A stretch of DNA of 64,000 bases from CAYSJU01 sp964431495 (lineage in GTDB: Bacteria > Omnitrophota > Gorgyraeia > Tantalellales > Tantalellaceae), in NCBI GenBank assembly GCA_964431495.1, contig CAYSJU010000007.1, positions 15,264 to 79,263 on the forward strand, written 5' to 3'. The notes beneath the pieces are model-generated. The model searched no databases, had not been told where the DNA came from, and was given only the letters and a program-made list of their open reading frames with translations. Below are positions 59,768 through 64,000 of this stretch, piece after piece; the stretch's first letter is position 1; the number at the start of each line of letters is the position of its first letter. A program made the position numbers and the translations under genes.

Positions 59768-60358
59768 ATGTCCGATCCAACAGGGAAACTCATTCGGGTA
59801 ATTGCGCAAGGTCCGGGCAATCTTTTAGCAAAGACAAAAATAACTCCAAGCCAGGTAACCTTCCTGGGGCTTTTAGTTAACTGCCTTGTCGCTTTTTTTA
59901 TTGCTAAAATTGCTAAAGGTGAACTTGGTTATTTGATTATAGGTATACTTATCTGGGTCGCCGGTTTTTTTGATGCCCTTGATGGTAGTGTAGCCCGGGC
60001 TACAGGCAAGACTACAGTTTTCGGCAATTTTTGGGATTCCGTAGTTGATCGTTACGCGGATTCGGTTATTTACTTTGGGATATTACTGCACTTTTTAAAG
60101 CTGGGAGAGACGGATTACGTTATATTGGTTGTAATTGCAATAGTGGGATCTTTGGCCGTGAGTTATACCAGGGCCAAAGCAGAGAGTCTGGATCAAGAAT
60201 GTGAAGTCGGACTTATGCCCCGGTCAGTCAGGATAATAATACTGGGGGCCAGCTTTTGCATAAACCAGGTATTTTGGGGACTGGTAATAGTCGCCGTTTT
60301 TTCCCACCTTACGGTGCTGCAGAGAATATCTCATGTTTACAGAAACCTCAACAAATAG
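59768..60358 (+). CDS. CDP-alcohol phosphotransferase (phosphatidyl- or archaetidyl-inositol-phosphate synthase type)
   Basis: The 196-residue membrane protein has the complete signature D69-x2-D72-G-x2-A76-R77-x8-G86-x3-D90-x3-D94 (read in DALDGSVARATG and FGNFWDSVVD). Six membrane helices are likely. Such enzymes couple a CDP-lipid to an alcohol. Placed between inositol-phosphate synthase and a CarS-like gene, it most likely joins inositol phosphate to a CDP-diacylglycerol or CDP-archaeol-like lipid. The start is 7 bases after ino1. Confidence 0.92.
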   Translation: MSDPTGKLIRVIAQGPGNLLAKTKITPSQVTFLGLLVNCLVAFFIAKIAKGELGYLIIGILIWVAGFFDALDGSVARATGKTTVFGNFWDSVVDRYADSVIYFGILLHFLKLGETDYVILVVIAIVGSLAVSYTRAKAESLDQECEVGLMPRSVRIIILGASFCINQVFWGLVIVAVFSHLTVLQRISHVYRNLNK

Positions 60359-60361
60359 ATC

Positions 60362-60943
60362 ATGCTCAAACTAATATTTGCCTGTCTTTGGTATTTATTG
60401 CCGGCTGCCCTGGGTAACCATAACGCTTCTTGTGGTAACCGGCTTCCCTTACCCGAAGTACTTAGAAGACCCCTGGAGAAGCTCGCGATACCTATTGATT
60501 CCGGAAAAACATTAAATGGGCATGAAATTTTCGGGAAAAATAAAACATGGAGAGGGCTTGTGGTCGGGGTTATAACGGGAATACTTGTAGCCGGCATTCA
60601 GGCTCTTTTGTTCTTTAACAGTGATTTTTTAAAAAACAACACCGTAATCGATTATGGGCGGTTTAATTTTATCTTAATAGGCGCTTTAATGGGCGGAGGG
60701 GCCCTTTTGGGAGATTTAATAGAAAGCTTCATTAAACGCAGGCACGGCAGGCCGTCCGGGAAACCCTGGTTCCCCTGGGATCAGGCAGATTGGATTATAG
60801 GCGCTATTCTTTTAAGCTCGATTGTGTATGTTCCACCCGCGGGAGTCGCGGTAGTCACGATTCTTTTGTACATAGGTGTTCACTTATGTTCTGACCGTGT
60901 TGTGTGCCGGCTGGGCATAAAAAAGAGAGAGGAAGTGAATTGA
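60362..60943 (+). CDS. CarS-like CDP-archaeol / CDP-diglyceride synthase
   Basis: The 193-residue product resembles CarS (DUF46), the CTP:lipid cytidylyltransferase of archaea. LPAALGNHNA, IFGKNKTWRGLVVGVITG, LLGDLIESFIKRRHGRPSGK and PWDQADWIIGAILL are diagnostic. About four to five membrane helices are visible. It differs from the bacterial CdsA signature. In its operon it would supply the CDP-lipid for the neighbouring CDP-alcohol enzyme. The natural substrate, ester- or ether-linked lipid, cannot be told from the sequence; the two acyltransferases downstream suggest fatty-acid esters. Confidence 0.88.
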   Translation: MLKLIFACLWYLLPAALGNHNASCGNRLPLPEVLRRPLEKLAIPIDSGKTLNGHEIFGKNKTWRGLVVGVITGILVAGIQALLFFNSDFLKNNTVIDYGRFNFILIGALMGGGALLGDLIESFIKRRHGRPSGKPWFPWDQADWIIGAILLSSIVYVPPAGVAVVTILLYIGVHLCSDRVVCRLGIKKREEVN

Positions 60944-61683
60944 TCGAGATATTCAGATTTATTTACAGCGCTGTATTCTGGGTTTTTATATGCTTCTCCA
61001 GCATAATCATACATGCTGTTTCTTGTGTAGTTGCTTTATTTATAAGAGATGAAGATAAGAAAAAATTATTTTATCAAAAGGCGGCAATACTCTGGGGCTC
61101 TCTTATTCTCAAAGTCTCACTTATCAGGGTAAAAGTTTCAGGCCTGGAAAATATCCCACGTGACACGAATGTTATTTACGCTCCGAATCACCAAAGTTAT
61201 ATCGATATATTTATTTTGCTAAAATATTTGCCCTTCCCTTTTAAATTTATCATAATGAGGAAATTGTTCAAAGTTCCTTTAATAGGATACCATATTACGA
61301 AGGCGGGTTTTCCTTCTTTAGACAGAAAAGACAGGAAAAAGTCGATCAAGACGATCCATAAGATAATAGACCTCTTGAAAGCGGGCAGATCCTTTATTAT
61401 TTTCGTGGAAGGGAAGTTGACATTAGACGGGAATATAAATGAATTCAGAAGAGGAGCTTCTATTATCATCCAGCGCTCTAGAAAGCCCGTAATTCCGATA
61501 GCGATCGATGGGACCTTTTCTATTTTGCCTAAAGGGGCCTGGAAGCTCAAGATCCCGGGAGAAGTTAAGGTAACTATCGGCAAACCCGTTTATTTTGAGG
61601 ATCATTATGATACTATTAATAAAGAATCCTCCATGGAAGTGGGCAGAAAACTTAGAGATATTGTTACGGAGTTAAAGGGATAA
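60940..61683 (+). CDS. PlsC-like acyltransferase 1
   Basis: The 247-residue protein has an N-terminal membrane helix region (FRFIYSAVFWVFICFSSIII), the HX4D motif in APNHQSYIDIF, GKLTLDG in place of the usual EGTRS block (VEGKLTLDG) and PVIPIAIDGTF. It fits 1-acylglycerol-3-phosphate acyltransferases. A TTG start at 60940 overlapping the carS stop, with GAGGAAG upstream, seems likely; an upstream GTG (60904) lies inside carS. The unusual EGK...LDG motif may point to a different acyl acceptor. Confidence 0.87.
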   Translation: MIEIFRFIYSAVFWVFICFSSIIIHAVSCVVALFIRDEDKKKLFYQKAAILWGSLILKVSLIRVKVSGLENIPRDTNVIYAPNHQSYIDIFILLKYLPFPFKFIIMRKLFKVPLIGYHITKAGFPSLDRKDRKKSIKTIHKIIDLLKAGRSFIIFVEGKLTLDGNINEFRRGASIIIQRSRKPVIPIAIDGTFSILPKGAWKLKIPGEVKVTIGKPVYFEDHYDTINKESSMEVGRKLRDIVTELKG

Positions 61684-61684
61684 G

Positions 61685-62449
61685 GTGAAGAAACTCATAA
61701 GGATCATACATTCAGCAATATGGTGGATAGACTGGGTAGTACTAGTGCTAGTAGGCATTGTTCTTGATTCCGTCATCTGTCCTAAGAATAAGGAGATGCA
61801 CAGAAAAGCTGAGCGGTTCTGGGCCTGGACACTCATAAAAATAGGCGGTATCAAACTGGAAATCACGGGCCAGGAGAATCTGCCTAAAAATGAAACCGTG
61901 GTATATATGGCCAATCACCAGAGTGATCTGGACTGGCCCATTATTTTCAGGGCCATTCCGGGCCGGTATTTATTTTTGGCCAAACAGGAACTTTTTGATG
62001 TTCCGATCTTTGGAACATATATGAGGCTCCAGAAATACATCCCAATAGAGAGAACCAATATAAGAAAGTCATTAAAAACGTATCAGTTTCTAATAGAGCT
62101 CATAAAAGCCGGAAATTCGATTGTTTTATACCCCGAAGGCACACGTTCTTATAATGAAAAACTGCAGAGATTTAAATCTTTTAGTTTTTCCTTTCTTAAG
62201 GAAGCAAAGGTCAGGGTTGTTCCCATAGCGATTGACGGGAGTATAAATATCCAAAGAAAAGACAGTAAACTTATCCATCCCGGAAAAGTAAAAGTAAAGA
62301 TCCTGCCCCCGATCAATTTTGACGAACTTTATCCTCTGGAGAATAAAGAATTCTCTTTAGCGGCAGCGAACAGGGCAAGAGAGGCTTTACTGATAGCCTT
62401 AGAAGGCAGAAAAGGGACCACCCCGGGATCGGTGGTAAAAAGGCAATAG
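61685..62449 (+). CDS. PlsC-like acyltransferase 2
   Basis: The 254-residue product starts at GTG one base after the previous stop (TAAGGTG). ANHQSDLDWP gives the HX4D catalytic motif, LYPEGTRSYNE the third motif, and VVPIAIDGSI the fourth; LAKQELFDVPIFGTYMR is the second. This is a complete set for PlsC-type enzymes. NHQSDLDWP is typical of the eukaryote-like LCLAT1/AGPAT subgroup. Two different acyltransferases in one operon would allow both positions, or two acceptors, to be acylated. Confidence 0.9.
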   Translation: MKKLIRIIHSAIWWIDWVVLVLVGIVLDSVICPKNKEMHRKAERFWAWTLIKIGGIKLEITGQENLPKNETVVYMANHQSDLDWPIIFRAIPGRYLFLAKQELFDVPIFGTYMRLQKYIPIERTNIRKSLKTYQFLIELIKAGNSIVLYPEGTRSYNEKLQRFKSFSFSFLKEAKVRVVPIAIDGSINIQRKDSKLIHPGKVKVKILPPINFDELYPLENKEFSLAAANRAREALLIALEGRKGTTPGSVVKRQ

Positions 62450-62455
62450 TCAAAT

Positions 62456-62866
62456 ATGGTAGAGAGGCTTTTCAGACAGTCAACAGACGATATTTTTATA
62501 CAGGTGTTCCGCTATGTCTTGTCGGGTGCTCTTGCGTATGGAGTAGATTATTGCTCGCTGATCGTATTCGTAGAAATATTCAAGATCTACTATTTAACAG
62601 CGGCTTTAGTGGCATTTTCACTAGGATCAATTACAGTCTATATCCTGAACGCTAGATGGGTCTTTGACAAGCGCACATTCAAAAACCGATACTTTGAGAT
62701 CTCGATTTTTATCATTATCGGAGGCGTGGGGCTTATCCTGAACCAGTATATTATCTGGTTTTTTACTGAAAATGTGAATTTCCACTATTTGTTCTCGAAA
62801 CTGGTCGCCTCGATGATCGTTGTTATCTGGAATTTCTTCTCAAGGAAATATATATTGTTCAGGTAA
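62456..62866 (+). CDS. GtrA-family membrane protein
   Basis: The 136-residue protein has four membrane helices and the GtrA pattern: RYVLSGALAYGVDYCSLIVF, ALVAFSLGSITVYILNARWVF and SRKYILFR at the end. GtrA proteins are thought to move polyprenyl-linked sugars across the membrane or to help glycosyltransfer to lipids. Here it closes the lipid operon 6 bases after the second acyltransferase and may act on a glycosylated inositol lipid; that is inference. Confidence 0.88.
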   Translation: MVERLFRQSTDDIFIQVFRYVLSGALAYGVDYCSLIVFVEIFKIYYLTAALVAFSLGSITVYILNARWVFDKRTFKNRYFEISIFIIIGGVGLILNQYIIWFFTENVNFHYLFSKLVASMIVVIWNFFSRKYILFR

Positions 62867-62896
62867 AAAAGATCTAACGCATTAAAATAACTGATC

Positions 62897-63655
62897 ATGA
62901 AGAAACGATTTATACTATCACTATGCTTTTTTGTGCTTGCTGGAGCAATCCCTGTTTTCTCTATAGTGGAAGATGCAGTGAAGATGGGTTATGTATGCCG
63001 CGATATGGAAGGCGGCAAGCGGTGGGAGGCCGAGACCGAGATAAGGAAGAAAGATGACGATGTATATATACTGACGGAGAAGGGTGAAGGCGTGTATTCC
63101 AGTTTCGAAGGGTCGATATCCTGGGTTGCGGAGATGGAGTTTGAAAGCACCGGTGAGACCGTTAAGCCTTTAAGTTTGGAAAAACGTGTATTTGACGAAG
63201 AGGGAAATCCGCTCAGGGTTGAAAAGCAAAAGTTTGATCTTACTGAAAAAATCGCCGCATGCAGCCATGAGGATATTCCGAAAAATATCATACGCACGAA
63301 GAAATTCAGGTTTGATAAAGACATCGTAAACCGGCTACTTTTGGGGCTCTATACCAAGAAAATGCTGGAAAACGGGAAGAAGTCTGCAAGGGTGCAGATG
63401 GTAAGCGAGGAACCAGGGTTTTATAATATAGAACTCAGCATAGTGGATAAAGAGGAAATAGAAGTTAACGGTCGAAAAAAATGGGCGTATAAGCTGTGCA
63501 TCGATCCTAAGCTGGGATATCTTGATTTTGTGAAGATTTTTTTCCCGAAAGCCTATGCCTGGCATTCTGCCAAGCCAGAATTCGAATGGCTCAGATATAA
63601 AGGCTTAGAAGGGGACATACGTTCCGTGAAAGTGGAAGTGACTACCAAGGACTAG
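62897..63655 (+). CDS. Exported protein of unknown function, 252 residues
   Basis: A signal sequence (KKRFILSLCFFVLAGAIPVFS) precedes a soluble domain rich in beta-type strands, such as VYILTEKGEGVYSSFEGSIS and WAYKLCIDPKLGYLDFVKIF. This resembles proteins of the DUF3108 or LolA-like kind in general shape, but I cannot name a family. It follows GtrA by 30 bases and could be in the lipid operon. A protein that carries or senses lipid in the periplasm would fit the place; not supported further. Confidence 0.75.
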   Translation: MKKRFILSLCFFVLAGAIPVFSIVEDAVKMGYVCRDMEGGKRWEAETEIRKKDDDVYILTEKGEGVYSSFEGSISWVAEMEFESTGETVKPLSLEKRVFDEEGNPLRVEKQKFDLTEKIAACSHEDIPKNIIRTKKFRFDKDIVNRLLLGLYTKKMLENGKKSARVQMVSEEPGFYNIELSIVDKEEIEVNGRKKWAYKLCIDPKLGYLDFVKIFFPKAYAWHSAKPEFEWLRYKGLEGDIRSVKVEVTTKD

Positions 63656-63701
63656 AGCAGATCAAAGTGCAGATTTTTTTGCTTATATCTATGACTCGCT
63701 C

Positions 63702-63730
63702 TTGTATTGTTTTGCGGAGAGTGATAAAAT
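63702..63730 (+). promoter_or_regulatory. Promoter of tRNA-Ser
   Basis: TTGTAT (63702-63707), 17 bases, TAAAAT (63725-63730); the tRNA begins 32 bases later. Confidence 0.55.
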
Positions 63731-63761
63731 AGCACCCACATATTGCACATCTTATAAGCGC

Positions 63762-63998
<237 letters not shown>

Positions 63999-64000
63999 GA

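Overview
The window looks like the replication-origin segment of a Gram-negative-type bacterium of the PVC / candidate-phylum sphere, most plausibly Candidatus Omnitrophota. This is inferred from gene content, not from a marker tree. The grounds are a YidC with a periplasmic domain, an OprB-like porin and lipoproteins (so two membranes), a chlamydia-type V-ATPase operon with a DUF2764 gene, a V-type rather than F-type ATPase, and large exported proteins of no recognised family. Transcription is almost perfectly divergent from a point near 11.3-11.6 kb. Everything to the left (dnaA, dnaN, a DciA-like DUF721 gene, gyrB, gyrA, tRNA-Glu, glmS, rsmI) is on the minus strand. Everything to the right as far as 46.7 kb (rpmH, rnpA, yidD, yidC, parA, parB and beyond) is on the plus strand. 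DnaA boxes cluster at the dnaA start, so this is the likely oriC.

Between yidC and parA lies about 1 kb without a gene that is unusually structured. It holds a perfect DnaA box, a nested imperfect palindrome of about 300 bp, seven 64-bp repeats and three identical palindromes with a parS core, in that order up to the parAB start. This looks like the chromosome's centromere region.

16.7-23.5 kb is a pyrimidine operon (pyrR, pyrB, pyrC, a Mut7-C-like gene, pyrK, pyrD, pyrF, pyrE) preceded by a PyrR-type RNA attenuator. 23.6-30.6 kb is the V-ATPase operon E, DUF2764, A, B, D, I, K; its K subunit carries Na+-site-like residues. Two tRNA genes (Val, Asp) with strong promoters follow, separated by copies of a REP-like inverted repeat that recurs at 46.7 and 48.0 kb.

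31-42 kb holds housekeeping and envelope genes: an M50 protease, a PAP2 phosphatase, a 996-residue exported protein with an ARMT1/DUF89-like domain, a short pyruvate kinase, a YiiX-like peptidase, RmuC and HflK/HflC. 41.9-46.7 kb forms a signalling cluster of two STAS proteins, an NMT1/THI5-type binding protein and a membrane sensor carrying both SpoIIE-type phosphatase and histidine-kinase-like ATPase domains. Next come a porin, a potassium channel with a TPR-like cytoplasmic domain, a radical SAM protein and an 1849-residue exported giant followed directly by a membrane-anchored SNase-like gene.

58.6-62.9 kb is a lipid operon: inositol-phosphate synthase, CDP-alcohol phosphotransferase, a CarS-like CDP-archaeol/CDP-diglyceride synthase, two PlsC-like acyltransferases and GtrA. 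It suggests inositol phospholipid synthesis. The window ends with a tRNA-Ser.
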